This document shows positions 29,535 through 38,495 of a stretch of 49,934 nucleotides of DNA, piece by piece (positions within the stretch are counted from its first letter, which is position 1; the number at the start of each line of letters is the position of its first letter). Both the position numbers and the translations under genes were made by a program. The notes below the pieces were generated by a model. The model had not been told where the DNA came from. It saw only the letters and a program-made list of their open reading frames with translations, and ran no database searches. The DNA comes from Deltaproteobacteria bacterium PRO3. GTDB taxonomy: Bacteria > UBA10199 > DSSB01. Location: NCBI GenBank assembly GCA_030263375.1, contig SZOV01000012.1, forward strand, positions 1 to 49,934, given 5' to 3'.

Positions 29535-30371
29535 TCATTTTAGAAATAATTTTTGGATCTGGTCGATGGCCGCGAGGGTCTTCAAAAACCAGACCTTCAT
29601 CTGCTCATAGACGAGGGGAAAACTGATATAGGCTAGGGCCATCCCTACGAAGCCCTTGATATTAAAGCCCATTTCGAAGACGTTGATCATGGGGGCCACC
29701 CGATTGGTCAGCCCCAAGATCAAGTCGGCGATGAAGATGGCCACCAAAATGGGGGCCGAAAGCTGGAGGCAGACGACCAGGGTATCCGCAGTCAGCCTTA
29801 TCATCAGCTCCAAAAGAGGGGTCAACCCCTCCTGGACGGGGGGCAGGCCCAGGACCGGCACGGTCTCGAAGCTCTGGGCCAGGCCTTGGATGAACATGCG
29901 GTGCCCACCGATGGTGATGAAGGAGACCAGGGCCACCTGGTAGAAAAAGACACCGAACAGCGAGGCCTGGGAACCGAGGGCGGGGTTGAAGATGCGCGCG
30001 TTGGCGAGCTGGCGCTGGTTGTCGATCATGTTGCCCGCGGACTGGATCCCGTAAAACATAAAGGCCAGCGGCATTCCGAGAAGGATGCCGACCAGCATCT
30101 CCTTGAGGAAGAAGGCGAAGAGGACGCCGGTGGTATGGGGGATGGTGGGCGGCGCCGCGCCCGAAACCGGAATATATAAAAAAAACGTGAGGACGAAGGC
30201 CACCGTGATGCGGATGCGCCCGGGCACCGGCCTGCCGCCGAGGAAGGGCACAAACAGCGCCAAGACAAAGATGCGGGTGAAGATCAGGCCGCCGATCAAC
30301 AAGTAGCGGAACAGATCGATGTGCAGGCCCAACCGGTCGAGAAAGGCCTGGGATGTGGTGAAGCTGAACAT
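29535..30371 (-). CDS. sctT: Type III secretion export-gate protein SctT (FliR family)
   Basis: A 278-residue inner-membrane protein of the FliR/SctT family, part of the SctRST export-gate complex. It has six or more membrane stretches, with family-like features such as ARIFNPALGSQASLFGVFFY, VPVLGLPPVQEGLTPLLELM and VAIFIADLILGLTNRVAPMI. The motif region LTNRVAPMINVFEMGFNIKG (last 20 of the stretch) matches the conserved FliR C-terminal part. It follows sctS by 12 bases. Last gene of the export-gate operon. Confidence 0.93.
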   Translation of the reverse strand: MFSFTTSQAFLDRLGLHIDLFRYLLIGGLIFTRIFVLALFVPFLGGRPVPGRIRITVAFVLTFFLYIPVSGAAPPTIPHTTGVLFAFFLKEMLVGILLGMPLAFMFYGIQSAGNMIDNQRQLANARIFNPALGSQASLFGVFFYQVALVSFITIGGHRMFIQGLAQSFETVPVLGLPPVQEGLTPLLELMIRLTADTLVVCLQLSAPILVAIFIADLILGLTNRVAPMINVFEMGFNIKGFVGMALAYISFPLVYEQMKVWFLKTLAAIDQIQKLFLK

Positions 30372-30383
30372 CCGCGGGACCCC

Positions 30384-30650
30384 TCAATGGATGTAGTTGG
30401 GAAAACCCTCCAGGAGGCTCTTCGTGAAGGCGATCATCTGGGCCATCAACCAAGGCCCCGTCAAGGCGAGCACCACGAAGACGCCGACCAGCTTGGGGAC
30501 AAAGGTCAGGGTCTGCTCCTGGATCTGGGTGGTAGCCTGGACCAAGCTGATCAGGAGGCCGACGATCAGGGCCACCAGCACCGCGGGCGCGGAGAGAATC
30601 AGGGTGAGGAACAGGCCTTGCTTGCCGATGGCGAGGATGTAGCTTTCCAT
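30384..30650 (-). CDS. sctS: Type III secretion export-gate protein SctS (FliQ family)
   Basis: An 88-residue inner-membrane protein with two membrane helices, the FliQ/SctS family member of the export gate. It carries the family stretch LISLVQATTQIQEQTLTFVP that follows the first helix. Gap of 12 bases both to sctR and sctT. Note the conserved QATTQIQEQTL core. Confidence 0.94.
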   Translation of the reverse strand: MESYILAIGKQGLFLTLILSAPAVLVALIVGLLISLVQATTQIQEQTLTFVPKLVGVFVVLALTGPWLMAQMIAFTKSLLEGFPNYIH

Positions 30651-30662
30651 ATCAAACCTCGC

Positions 30663-31451
30663 TTAAGTGTATCCCAGGATCAGGCCGCGGGCGATCAAAT
30701 ACCAGCCGTCGACCAAGACGAACAACAATAGCTTGAAGGGCAGCGACACGGTGACCGGCGAGAGCTGGAACATGCCCAAGGCCAAGAGAATGTTGGCGAC
30801 CACCATGTCGATGACCAAGAAAGGCAAAAAGATGACGAAGCCGATCTGGAAGGCCTCGGATAGCTCGCTGATCACGAAGGCCGGGATCAGGATCAAAAAG
30901 TCGTCTTTGCCCACCGAGTCGCGGTCCTCGACTTTCCGCATCTTCCGCGCCAGCGAGTAGAACATGGTGAGGTCCTTCTCGCTGGTGTTCTTCTTCAAAA
31001 ATGCCCGCATCGGTTCTTTGCCCTTGTTCAGGGCCTCCTGGAGCAGGCCCACCGTGGCCGTCGAGAAGAGCCCTTGGTTGCTGGTGGTCTGGATGACGCC
31101 CTCCGTCTGCCGGTACATTTCGACGCCGACCGGGATCATGATGTAGACCGTGAGAATCATCGCCAGGCCGGTGATGATCTGGTTGGGCGGGATCTGCTGC
31201 GTGCCCAACGCGTTGCGGATCAGGGCGAGGACCACCGCAATCTTGACGAAGGAGGTGATCATCGTCAGCAGGATCGGCACCAGGGCCAGGGCCACCAGGG
31301 CGAAGAGGATCATCAGCGGCTTGCTGACGGGCTGTTCGAACTTCCCTTGGGCCCAGAGGGCGCCGGCGGCAAGACAGAAGAGCGCATAGACGCCCGCCCC
31401 CAGAGCCAAGGACTTGCGGTGTTTTTTTAAAATGGCTTTAAGTTTCGTCAT
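30663..31451 (-). CDS. sctR: Type III secretion export-gate protein SctR (FliP family)
   Basis: A 262-residue protein of the FliP/SctR family. It has an N-terminal hydrophobic stretch (about 14-36) that may be a signal peptide as in FliP, then the family phrases VPILLTMITSFVKIAVVLAL, IRNALGTQQIPPNQIITGLA and VIPAFVISELSEAFQIGFVI (here FLILIPAFVISELSEAFQIG), ending with MLSPVTVSLPFKLLLFVLVD-like sequence. The signal-peptide-like start is more like flagellar FliP than most SctR. It overlaps the upstream fliO-like gene by 14 bases, as fliO-fliP often do. Confidence 0.95.
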   Translation of the reverse strand: MTKLKAILKKHRKSLALGAGVYALFCLAAGALWAQGKFEQPVSKPLMILFALVALALVPILLTMITSFVKIAVVLALIRNALGTQQIPPNQIITGLAMILTVYIMIPVGVEMYRQTEGVIQTTSNQGLFSTATVGLLQEALNKGKEPMRAFLKKNTSEKDLTMFYSLARKMRKVEDRDSVGKDDFLILIPAFVISELSEAFQIGFVIFLPFLVIDMVVANILLALGMFQLSPVTVSLPFKLLLFVLVDGWYLIARGLILGYT

Positions 31452-31854
31452 CGTCTTCGTCCCGAGTCGCTTTCAATTCCGCGATCAGCCCGACATGGTG
31501 CTCGCTCGCACCGATCAGCAACCGCCGCCCCTCGATCTGCAGGATGTAGAGGGACTTGCGGGCGTCGAGCGGGACGCGGTCGACGATCCGCAGGTCCGAG
31601 CGTGCCGCGGCGCCGCGGTGGAACGTCAATTTGGGGATAATAAACCGAATGACCACGATGGCAAGCGCGATCACGAAGATCATCGCGAAGACCATCTTGA
31701 GGAAAAGCCAGGTGAAATCCACCGAGGAGGCGCCGAACTCGGCCGTCGGATCGCCCAGGGCGAGGGGGGTGGGCGAAGGGGTCGCGGCGAAGAGCCCTTC
31801 CGGCCAAGCCGTCAGGGCCAGGGCCCAGCCCAGCATGAGGTGGAGATATTTCAT
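31438..31854 (-). CDS. FliO-like export-gate assembly protein
   Basis: A 138-residue protein with a likely signal peptide (MKYLHLMLGWALALTAWPEG, cleavage near AAT), a short periplasmic stretch, one membrane helix (about 49-72, WLFLKMVFAMIFVIALAIVV), and a cytoplasmic SH3-like part with the FliO pattern RIVDRVPLDARKSLYILQIEGRRLLIGAS (here in two parts: RIVDRVPLDARKSLYILQIE and RRLLIGAS). FliO helps assemble FliP rings in flagella and is normally missing from non-flagellar T3SS, so its place here immediately before sctR is notable. It overlaps the FliN-like gene by four bases. Confidence 0.83.
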   Translation of the reverse strand: MKYLHLMLGWALALTAWPEGLFAATPSPTPLALGDPTAEFGASSVDFTWLFLKMVFAMIFVIALAIVVIRFIIPKLTFHRGAAARSDLRIVDRVPLDARKSLYILQIEGRRLLIGASEHHVGLIAELKATRDEDDDET

Positions 31855-32309
31855 TCGAAGATTTTGATGATGCGCACGCCCAGCTTGCCATCGATCTCGA
31901 CCAATTCGCCCTTGGCCATCAGCTTGCCGTTGGCGACCAGGTCGATGGCCTCGTTCGGGAAGCGGTTCAACTCGATGACCTGCCCCTTCTTCAGGGACAG
32001 AATTTCTTTGATCGTGATGGTCTTCTTGCCCATCACCGCGACCAACTGGACGGGCACGTCGGCGGTCAGTCCCACGGCGCGACGGTCGGCCTTGGCCGCC
32101 GCGGGCGGCGGGGAACCGAAGGCGGGCGGAGGGCCGGCGGCGGGAACTTCTTTCTTAGAGGCCGGCTTGAAGGGCGGAGGATTGGGATTGAAATCGAAGG
32201 GGTCCCCGCCCTCGGGCGGGGCCGGATCGGCGCCGCCCGGCTCGGCAAAGGGATCCAAGTCGGGATTGTAGTCTTCCATTTCCATGTTCGGATCCGGGGT
32301 CTTCGCCAT
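31851..32309 (-). CDS. sctQ: FliN-like C-ring protein (SpoA domain)
   Basis: A 152-residue protein with a Pro/Asp-rich disordered N-terminal half (about 1-70) and a C-terminal SpoA domain (about 75-150). Family stretches are ADVPVQLVAVMGKKTITIKE, LSLKKGQVIELNRFPNEAID and KLMAKGELVEIDGKLGVRII. It is the FliN part of the cytoplasmic sorting platform; in many systems the same domain is the C-terminal end of a single SctQ. ATG 32309 overlaps the stop of the FliM-like gene (ATGA). Encoding the two parts separately is the flagellar way. Confidence 0.9.
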   Translation of the reverse strand: MAKTPDPNMEMEDYNPDLDPFAEPGGADPAPPEGGDPFDFNPNPPPFKPASKKEVPAAGPPPAFGSPPPAAAKADRRAVGLTADVPVQLVAVMGKKTITIKEILSLKKGQVIELNRFPNEAIDLVANGKLMAKGELVEIDGKLGVRIIKIFE

Positions 32310-33235
32310 CACTCGCCTCCAAAAAAGTCCAAAACCTTGACGACCATCTTGCCCTCGGTGTCGATCACCTCGGCCAAGAGGCCTTCCGTGGGCATCTCCC
32401 CCACCCTCAGGATCGTTTTGCCGGCCAAGCCGTGCGGCCCCATGTTGGCCAGGGTGTCGTCGAAGAGGATCACGTCGCCCTTCTCGAGCTGGTCTTTCTC
32501 CGAGGCCATCAGGCTGACCCGTCCGATCTCCGACCACAGCAGGGTCTTGATGTGGGAGACGCGGTCGAGCATCTCCTCGGGGATCTCGCCGCCCTCGGCC
32601 TGGATATCTTCCCGCAAAAATACGCCTTCGACAAGCGGATGCGGCAGGTAGGCCCGAACATAGCCGCCGCGGTCCTCCAGGCCAAGGTAAAACTTGAAGA
32701 CACAGCCCCATTCCTCGGCGGGGACGGCATCGGAGAGCAGCTTGGGCTCTTGGACGATGCGGGCAATGCGGAAGGCGGCCGGCCCCTGCGGGGTCGGGGC
32801 GTCCTTGAGGTGGTGGACGGCCTTGGCCAGGAGAAACTCTAGGGCCCCCTCCTCCACCGGACTGAAGGGCCGCGAGGCCTCGACGGGCTCACCGGGATTG
32901 CCCAGCACCCGCTCGACCAGGAGGCGGCAGAAGGCGTAATCCAATTCGAGCAGCGCGGCCTGACCGCTGGGCTGGATCTTTAATAGTACCAGAACCGAGG
33001 GGTTGGGGGTGGAAGCGAGAAAACCGGCTGCCGAGGCCTCTTCGAAATCGATGAAGCGCAGCTTCATCGGCAGCCCCAGGTCGCGGTCGAAGGCCTCGCC
33101 CAACGAGGCGGCCAGCTCGGTACCGCGTTGAAATTGGGGGTAGAGGCGGAGCAAGGCGTCCACCGTGGCGAGGTGCCGGCTGGAGAGCTTGGGCAATTTG
33201 GTGAAATCGAAGGGCCGAATTTGCGCCTGAGCCAT
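32309..33235 (-). CDS. sctQ: SctQ/FliM-like C-ring protein
   Basis: A 308-residue protein placed where SctQ/FliM genes lie. The first 230 residues show a FliM/SctQ-like middle region (GQAALLELDYAFCRLLVERV, NPSVLVLLKIQPSG). The last 75 look like a SpoA domain (SEIGRVSLMASEKDQLEKGD, VGEMPTEGLLAEVIDTEGKM). The family match is fairly weak at sequence level, but the position between sctP and the FliN-like gene, and the coupling ATGA, support it. It should contact the FliN-like protein and the SctL/SctN complex. Confidence 0.83.
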   Translation of the reverse strand: MAQAQIRPFDFTKLPKLSSRHLATVDALLRLYPQFQRGTELAASLGEAFDRDLGLPMKLRFIDFEEASAAGFLASTPNPSVLVLLKIQPSGQAALLELDYAFCRLLVERVLGNPGEPVEASRPFSPVEEGALEFLLAKAVHHLKDAPTPQGPAAFRIARIVQEPKLLSDAVPAEEWGCVFKFYLGLEDRGGYVRAYLPHPLVEGVFLREDIQAEGGEIPEEMLDRVSHIKTLLWSEIGRVSLMASEKDQLEKGDVILFDDTLANMGPHGLAGKTILRVGEMPTEGLLAEVIDTEGKMVVKVLDFFGGE

Positions 33236-33248
33236 AAAATCCCGGAGG

Positions 33249-34112
33249 TCACATGCGGGTGACGTTGATCGCCCGGACGTCCACCCCTTTTTCGCCGAGC
33301 GCCAGGGCGATGTTTTCGCGCTCCTGCTTGAAGGTCTCTTCGACCGTGCGGTTGGGAACGAGAAACTCCACGCTCACCTCCTGGCCCTGCGAAGTCACCT
33401 TCAGCTTGAGACCATGGAAGATCTTGTCGTGGAAGTCGATCTGGATCTCCTTCTGGAGATCCCCCTTTTGGATAATAGTGACAGATTGGACGATCTGGTC
33501 AAGCAAAGCCTTCGGCAGCTCCCGAGGGGCCGCGGGTGCCTCCGGAGGCGTGACGGGCGCCGTCGCCTGGAGACCGGGAACCTGCATGGGAACCGGGGCG
33601 GGCGCCGGATCGCGGCGCTTCAGGTCGGCCGAGAAGGCCTGGGCGCTCGCCGAGTCTTTTTGAAAGCCGCGCTGCGAGCCGCCCTCGCGCTTGCCGCCCG
33701 AGTCCGAACCCGAGCCGCCCTGCTGCTCGCCCGAGCCGTGCTTGCCCAGGACGCGCTCCTTCACCCCCGAGGCGGGCTCCTTCGTCTTTTTGCCGGACTC
33801 AGCCTTGTCGTTGGGCTTGCGGTCTTCCTCTTTGTCGCGGTCGGAGCGGCGGTCGTCCTCGCCGTGGATCTCCCTCAGGCGCGAGTCGAACTTCTGCTCG
33901 GGCGGCAGCAAGTTGGCGGCCCCCTGCTCGGAGGATGCGCTCTTGAGCAGCTCGTCGAAGCTGGTCTTGAGCTTCTTGTCCTGTCCCAGGCCCGCCGCCT
34001 GGGCGCCCTGCTGGCCGGCGGCCTGCTGGGTCTGCTTGGTCTTCTTGAGTTCCGCGGCTCGGGCCGCGGCGCGCGCCTCTTCCCCGGCACTGGGTCTTAC
34101 GCTTTCCGTCAT
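33249..34112 (-). CDS. sctP: SctP/FliK-like length-control protein candidate
   Basis: A 287-residue protein that is largely disordered (Gln, Gly, Lys, Asp, Ser-rich, residues about 1-185; repeated Gly-Ser stretches) with a folded C-terminal part (about 200-287; IQIDFHDKIFHGLKLKVTSQ, VSVEFLVPNRTVEETFKQER). This is the FliK/SctP pattern: an elongated N-terminal region and a C-terminal domain that flips the export switch. The gene lies between sctO and sctQ, the usual place for sctP. Sequence identity to known family members is expected to be low. Confidence 0.75.
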   Translation of the reverse strand: MTESVRPSAGEEARAAARAAELKKTKQTQQAAGQQGAQAAGLGQDKKLKTSFDELLKSASSEQGAANLLPPEQKFDSRLREIHGEDDRRSDRDKEEDRKPNDKAESGKKTKEPASGVKERVLGKHGSGEQQGGSGSDSGGKREGGSQRGFQKDSASAQAFSADLKRRDPAPAPVPMQVPGLQATAPVTPPEAPAAPRELPKALLDQIVQSVTIIQKGDLQKEIQIDFHDKIFHGLKLKVTSQGQEVSVEFLVPNRTVEETFKQERENIALALGEKGVDVRAINVTRM

Positions 34113-34117
34113 AATCG

Positions 34118-34621
34118 CTATCCTCGCATCTTACGCAGCTGGTGCCCGACGTTGCCGAGTTCGTTCATGAGTTTCGCCTCTTCGTACTCCAGCTTCTGCT
34201 TTACTTTCTTCTGCCAAAGCTCCTTGTGCTTCTCCATGATCTTAACCTCTTTGCAGGCGTCGATATAGTCCCGTTTCGCGCTGGCCACCCGCTCCTCGGC
34301 CTTCTCGATCTGGATCTTCTGGTCTTCGATCTCCTGGTCCTTTTTCTCCTCGTCCTCCACCAGGCGCTTGATGAAGTTGATATGGCCGTGGGAATCGGCG
34401 ACCACGCTCTCGCCCATCCGCAGCATCTCGGCCATCTCCTTGCGGGCGTCTTCGCGCTGCTTGATGATCGCCTGCTTCTCCTCCTCCAACTTGACCAGTT
34501 TTTCCTGTTCTTCCTTCAGGATCTTGAAGGCCTTGCCCAGGGCGATCTCGGCGTTGCGCTTGTTGCGGAGCCGGACGTCGAGCAAGGGTTGGAGGCGGTA
34601 TTTTTCCTTCTTTTTCGGCAT
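34118..34621 (-). CDS. sctO: SctO/FliJ-like central stalk protein
   Basis: A 167-residue, highly charged, almost entirely coiled-coil protein (start MPKKKEKYRLQPLLDVRLRN, then long Lys/Glu heptads) of the FliJ/SctO kind, the stalk that enters the ATPase ring. It follows sctN on the same strand with 12 bases between. The N-terminal YRLQPLLDVRLRNKRNAEIA matches the FliJ start pattern (F-L-ring-type RLxPLL). No other domain. Confidence 0.85.
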   Translation of the reverse strand: MPKKKEKYRLQPLLDVRLRNKRNAEIALGKAFKILKEEQEKLVKLEEEKQAIIKQREDARKEMAEMLRMGESVVADSHGHINFIKRLVEDEEKKDQEIEDQKIQIEKAEERVASAKRDYIDACKEVKIMEKHKELWQKKVKQKLEYEEAKLMNELGNVGHQLRKMRG

Positions 34622-34633
34622 CGATGCTCAAAC

Positions 34634-36004
34634 CTACATAAAAAGATTCTTCAACTCCTCCACGGACTCGGTCAGGTGGATCTTGTCGTTGACGTGCTGC
34701 TTGAGGAAGTTGTTCACGTCCTCGATCTTCTCGATCGCGTAGTCCACATTGGGATCCGAGCCCGATTCGTAGGCGCCGATCAAGATCAAATCGCGCTCCT
34801 TCTCGTAGTTGGCCACTACTTCGCGGAGCTTGCGCGCGGCGGCCTCGTGGTCCTCGTCGACGATCGCGCTCATCACGCGGCTGACGCTCTCGGAGACGTC
34901 GATCGCCGGATAATGCCCGCGCGCGGCGAGCGACCGCGAGAGGACGATGTGGCCGTCCAGGATCGACCGCACCTCGTCGGCGACGGGCTCGGTCATGTCG
35001 TCGCCCTCGACCAGAACGGTATAAAAGGCGGTGATCGAGCCGGTCGCGCTGTTCCCGGTGCGCTCGAGCAGCTTGGGCAGCGTGGAGAAGACGGAGGGCG
35101 TGAAGCCCTGCCGAGCGGGAGGCTCGCCGATGGCCAGGCCGATCTCGCGCAAGGCGCGGGCGAAACGCGTGACCGAGTCCATCATCATCAGGACCTTCTT
35201 GCCCTGGTCGCGGAAATACTCGGCGATCGCGGTGGCCACGTAGGCGGCCTTCGAGCGGACCAGGGACGGCTGGTCGGAGGTGGAAACGACCACCACCGAC
35301 CGGGCCAATCCTTCTTCTCCCAAATCCTTTTCCAAAAAGTCCCGAAGCTCGCGGCCGCGCTCGCCGACCAGGCAGAGGACGTTGACGTCGGAGTCGCAGT
35401 TGCGCGCGAGCATGCCCATGGTCGTCGATTTTCCGACGCCCGCGGCCGCGAAGATGCCGACGCGCTGGCCCTCGCCGACGGTGAGCACGGAATCGATCGC
35501 GCGGATGCCGACGGAAATGGGTTGGGTGATGCGCTTGCGGGTCAGCGGGTCGGGCGGCGGCGCCATGACCGGATACTCGGTCTCGTAGCTCAAGGGGCCG
35601 TGGGTGTCGCTGTCGATGGGGTCGCCCAGGCCGTCGAGGACGCGGCCCAGCAGGCCTTCGCCGACGCGCACCTTGAGACAGCCTCCGGTCGGGATGACGT
35701 CGTTGCCGGGTCCGATGCCTTCGAGGTCGCCGAGCGGCATGAGCAGGACCTCTTTGTCCTTAAAGCCCACGACCTCGGCCTTAATGGGCAAGGCGCGGCT
35801 GTTGAAAGTTTGGATGTAGCAGAGCTCGCCCACCCGCACCCCCGGCACCACGGCCTTGACCACCAAGCCGGTCAGCTCGGTGACCTTGCCTTTGATGCGG
35901 TAGGTAGAGAGCGACGCGACGGCCCGGTAGTACTTGTGCAGGTCGATGACCGGCAATTCGAAGCCGTCGTCAAACAACGGCGCATGTTCCGCGGCAGCCT
36001 GCAT
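34634..36004 (-). CDS. sctN: Type III secretion ATPase SctN (FliI family)
   Basis: A 456-residue hexameric ATPase that unloads chaperones and unfolds substrates. The Walker [10 protein letters not shown] is at residues 186-194; [20 protein letters not shown] and the Walker B region [20 protein letters not shown] follow, as does [20 protein letters not shown] with the conserved catalytic-site surroundings, and [20 protein letters not shown]. The ESDARARG-like end region is replaced by [14 protein letters not shown]. Family assignment is firm; flagellar versus non-flagellar cannot be told from sequence alone here. Confidence 0.96.
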   Translation of the reverse strand: MQAAAEHAPLFDDGFELPVIDLHKYYRAVASLSTYRIKGKVTELTGLVVKAVVPGVRVGELCYIQTFNSRALPIKAEVVGFKDKEVLLMPLGDLEGIGPGNDVIPTGGCLKVRVGEGLLGRVLDGLGDPIDSDTHGPLSYETEYPVMAPPPDPLTRKRITQPISVGIRAIDSVLTVGEGQRVGIFAAAGVGKSTTMGMLARNCDSDVNVLCLVGERGRELRDFLEKDLGEEGLARSVVVVSTSDQPSLVRSKAAYVATAIAEYFRDQGKKVLMMMDSVTRFARALREIGLAIGEPPARQGFTPSVFSTLPKLLERTGNSATGSITAFYTVLVEGDDMTEPVADEVRSILDGHIVLSRSLAARGHYPAIDVSESVSRVMSAIVDEDHEAAARKLREVVANYEKERDLILIGAYESGSDPNVDYAIEKIEDVNNFLKQHVNDKIHLTESVEELKNLFM

Positions 36005-36022
36005 AAAACCTCGCAGGGCTTA

Positions 36023-36703
36023 TTATAAGCCCAGTGCCTTTTTTATCGCGTTCAGCTGGGTGTCCAGTTGTGCATCGATAGTACCGATGTCGGTCTCGAC
36101 GACGCAGCCCCCCACCTTCACCGTCTCGTCCTCCCGGAAGACCAGGGTCTTGCCGGACTCGATCTTCTGGTAAAGCTCGGCCTCGTTTTTCTTAATCTTT
36201 TCAAAGTCTTGTGGGTTGAGATGCACGACGATCTTGTCCCCGACCGCGTCGCTGATCGCGAGCCGGATCACGTTCATGATGGCCTTGTCGTTCTCCCGGA
36301 ATTCGCGGCCGATAATCTTCTCGGCGATCTCGAAGACCAGCTTGACCATCTCCCGCTCATTGTCGTCGAAGAGCTTCTGGCGCAGTTCTTTGACGCGCTG
36401 CAACATCTCCAGGCCCTGCTGGAGGCCCTCCTGGTAGCCGAGGTCATAGCCCTCTTTCTTGCTGCGCTCCATCTCGGCCTGGACCTGGGCCAAGACCTCC
36501 TTGGCCTCGGCCTTGATCCTCGCCGCGTCGCCCTTGGCCTCCTCGATGATCTGGCGGGCCCTTCCGGAGGCGTCGAGCACCTCGCGGTCGATGACTCCGC
36601 CCACCTCGGTGGCCCCGCCGAAGCTGGAAGGCAGGTCGGATTCGATGCGGTCTTGGAGGTTGAGTCGTTTTTTGAATTCGTCGCCCTTGAGAATCTTGGC
36701 CAT
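36023..36703 (-). CDS. sctL: SctL/FliH-like ATPase regulator
   Basis: A 226-residue helical protein with a coiled N-terminal half (RQIIEEAKGDAARIKAEAKE, VLAQVQAEMERSKKEGYDLG) and a C-terminal domain (EIAEKIIGREFRENDKAIMN, VRLAISDAVGDKIVVHLNPQ, VGGCVVETDIGTIDAQLDTQ). These are the FliH/SctL pattern, in particular VETDIGTIDAQLDTQL. It binds SctN and the C-ring. It is the second gene of the sctK-like operon, 98 bases after the FliG-like gene. Confidence 0.92.
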   Translation of the reverse strand: MAKILKGDEFKKRLNLQDRIESDLPSSFGGATEVGGVIDREVLDASGRARQIIEEAKGDAARIKAEAKEVLAQVQAEMERSKKEGYDLGYQEGLQQGLEMLQRVKELRQKLFDDNEREMVKLVFEIAEKIIGREFRENDKAIMNVIRLAISDAVGDKIVVHLNPQDFEKIKKNEAELYQKIESGKTLVFREDETVKVGGCVVETDIGTIDAQLDTQLNAIKKALGL

Positions 36704-36801
36704 GGTCTGTTTCCGTTCCGATTGTCTAGGCCATGCCGGCCCGGATCCAAGGCCAGTCTAGCCAAAAAATGAAGGTTTTCCAACGATATCCTGGAGCCGG
36801 C

Positions 36802-37755
36802 TCAGGAAAATTGCGGTCGAATCCGCTCTAAGGCGGCGGCGATCCGCTCCCGGAGCCGCTGTGCCTTCTCGGGGTGGTTACGGGGGATGTTGAGGTCGAG
36901 ATAGCGCTTGAGGACGTAGCCGTGCTTGGGCGAAAGCTTGTAGACGAAGATCGGGGTGAGGACGCGGTGTTCCGGTCCGCAGGCCCGGCTGAAGACGCTG
37001 AAGCCGATCTCGAGGGTCAGCTCCTCGGTCTTCAGCTTCTCGACCTCCAGCGAGAGGATGTTCATCTGGGCCTCGCGCATCATCTCGAGGCTGTAATTCC
37101 CGCCCTGTTTGATGCGGCGCCGCAATTCCTTGGCGTCCTCCACTCCCAGCCGGTGCAGGATGGCCCGCGTGGCGGTACGGTCGACCTTGGCGAAGGCCAC
37201 CGCCATCTCGCTCAAACCCAGTTCGCGCATCAATTGCAAAAATTGGTCGGCAGAGAGCCGGTGGAAGGCCTCGAAGTCGCCCGGCCGCTCCCAAAGCTCG
37301 CGGGGCACCGAGGGAAAGCGGCTCTCCAAGCGCCGTTTCAGCAAGGCCCAAACCCGGTCGACGGGGACGTGGCTGGACATCGCCTTCACGAGCTTGCGCA
37401 TCTCTTTGGGCAGCTCGGCCAGGACGCGGCCGACCTTGGCGCGCGGCAGCTCGCGAAAGACCTGCGCCCAAACCAATGGCGATTCCCCGCGCAGCGAATC
37501 GACGATCCAACCGGCGTCGGCCTGGGACCATAAATTCACCTTACCCTCGGATCCCAGCGCCGCCAGGGCCCGGGCCCAGTCATCTTGGCGAGCCTTCTTG
37601 TTTTGCTTGAGCATGGCGTCGAGGACGGCGCGGGCGGCCTCGCCCCGGCCCTCGTCGACGTAGTCGAGCAGGACCGGCGCCTGCTCGCCCTCGCGGAGGG
37701 CGGAGATCAGGAGAAAGGCCTGTTGGCGTTCGCTTAAGTCTTGGAGCTCGGTCAT
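36802..37755 (-). CDS. FliG-like protein in the position of SctK
   Basis: A 317-residue helical protein. The stretch LSADQFLQLMRELGLSEMAV followed by AFAKVDRTATRAILHRLG and VEDAKELRRRIKQG aligns with the FliG C-terminal repeat (DDRAIQxLLREVD, LALALKG, EEMREKI). The early AFLLISALREGEQAPVLLDY, GRGEAARAVLDAML is also FliG-like. It is longer than typical SctK (about 200 residues) and close to FliG length (about 330). It starts the sctL-sctN... operon. It should link the C-ring proteins to the membrane ring. Sequence conservation is weak, so this is a pattern-based call. Confidence 0.65.
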   Translation of the reverse strand: MTELQDLSERQQAFLLISALREGEQAPVLLDYVDEGRGEAARAVLDAMLKQNKKARQDDWARALAALGSEGKVNLWSQADAGWIVDSLRGESPLVWAQVFRELPRAKVGRVLAELPKEMRKLVKAMSSHVPVDRVWALLKRRLESRFPSVPRELWERPGDFEAFHRLSADQFLQLMRELGLSEMAVAFAKVDRTATRAILHRLGVEDAKELRRRIKQGGNYSLEMMREAQMNILSLEVEKLKTEELTLEIGFSVFSRACGPEHRVLTPIFVYKLSPKHGYVLKRYLDLNIPRNHPEKAQRLRERIAAALERIRPQFS

Positions 37756-37799
37756 AAACTAGAAACCATACTAACGGGGAAAAGCGGGCTTCCAAAAGC

Positions 37800-37830
37800 A
37801 AAAAAAAGGCGGCCTCGCGGGCCGCCTTTT
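37800..37830 (-). terminator. Intrinsic terminator after sctI
   Basis: On the minus strand the stem pairs GGCGGCC (37820-37826 complement) with GGCCGCC (37808-37814 complement) around a five-base loop and is followed by eight T (complement of A37800-37807). The plus strand has a shorter T-run (37827-37830), so it may act weakly in both directions. It separates sctI from the FliG-like operon. Confidence 0.85.
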
Positions 37831-37848
37831 AGAAAGGTAGAAATCGTA

Positions 37849-38385
37849 TCAACCGACCTGCATGTTGAAGGGCGTCGAGATCGCCTTGTTCGCCATTTCG
37901 CCGACCTTGGAGATGACCTCCATGTTGACGGTGCTGTGGTGGGCGTACATCTGCATGCGGGTGAGCTCGAGGGCCGACCAGCTCTTCTTGCTGCCGGAGA
38001 ACATCTGCTCCATGAGCTGTTCCATGCCCATCTGATTGCTGTTGACCTCTTTGAAGATCTCGAAGATGCCCGTGCTCTTGGGGGCCGAGGACTTTTCGAT
38101 CTCGCCGGCGCGGGCCACGTCGATCTGGATCTCGCCCGCCGGGATCGACTTCATGTTGCCGCCGATCGAGTCGTTGCCGAAGGATTCGACGAACTCGAGC
38201 AGCTTGGCGTTGGAGGTGCTGTTGGCGCTGGACTGGGCGCCGATGGTGTTGTCCAAAAGCTGGGAGAAACTGGTCTTGTCGGTCTGGAAACCGCCAGCGC
38301 CGGTACCTTGGCTGGGGAGCTGAGTGCCGGCCCCGCCGATGTTTTGCAACGCGCTTTGAGTCAAACCAGCTGAAATCGGATCCAT
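37849..38385 (-). CDS. sctI: SctI-like inner-rod protein candidate
   Basis: A 178-residue protein without signal peptide; Gly/Ser/Thr/Gln-rich N-terminal part, and a C-terminal helical region (about 120-178; MGMEQLMEQMFSGSKKSWSA, LELTRMQMYAHHSTVNMEVI, SKVGEMANKAISTPFNMQVG). The latter matches the SctI/YscI end pattern (a helix with LLxxQxxxxxxxxxxELxxKVAExAxQAxxTLxxMQ). ATG 38385 (MDPISAGL) was chosen over an upstream ATG. A sigma28-like promoter precedes it, and an intrinsic terminator follows. Confidence 0.8.
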   Translation of the reverse strand: MDPISAGLTQSALQNIGGAGTQLPSQGTGAGGFQTDKTSFSQLLDNTIGAQSSANSTSNAKLLEFVESFGNDSIGGNMKSIPAGEIQIDVARAGEIEKSSAPKSTGIFEIFKEVNSNQMGMEQLMEQMFSGSKKSWSALELTRMQMYAHHSTVNMEVISKVGEMANKAISTPFNMQVG

Positions 38386-38433
38386 AAAACGTCCTCTCTT
38401 GGTTGTTTGCAACAACCCAAAATGCCTAATTAC

Positions 38434-38462
38434 TTATCGTCTCAGCTATCTTCGAAAGTTTC
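38434..38462 (-). promoter_or_regulatory. Sigma28-like promoter of sctI
   Basis: On the minus strand GAAACTTT (38455-38462) and GACGATAA (38434-38441) are separated by 13 bases. The transcript would start near 38427, about 42 bases before ATG 38385. Same motif and spacer as at 29413, 40441 and 42622. Confidence 0.55.
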
Positions 38463-38495
38463 TACCACGAAACGAAAAATCTGAACAATTTTTTG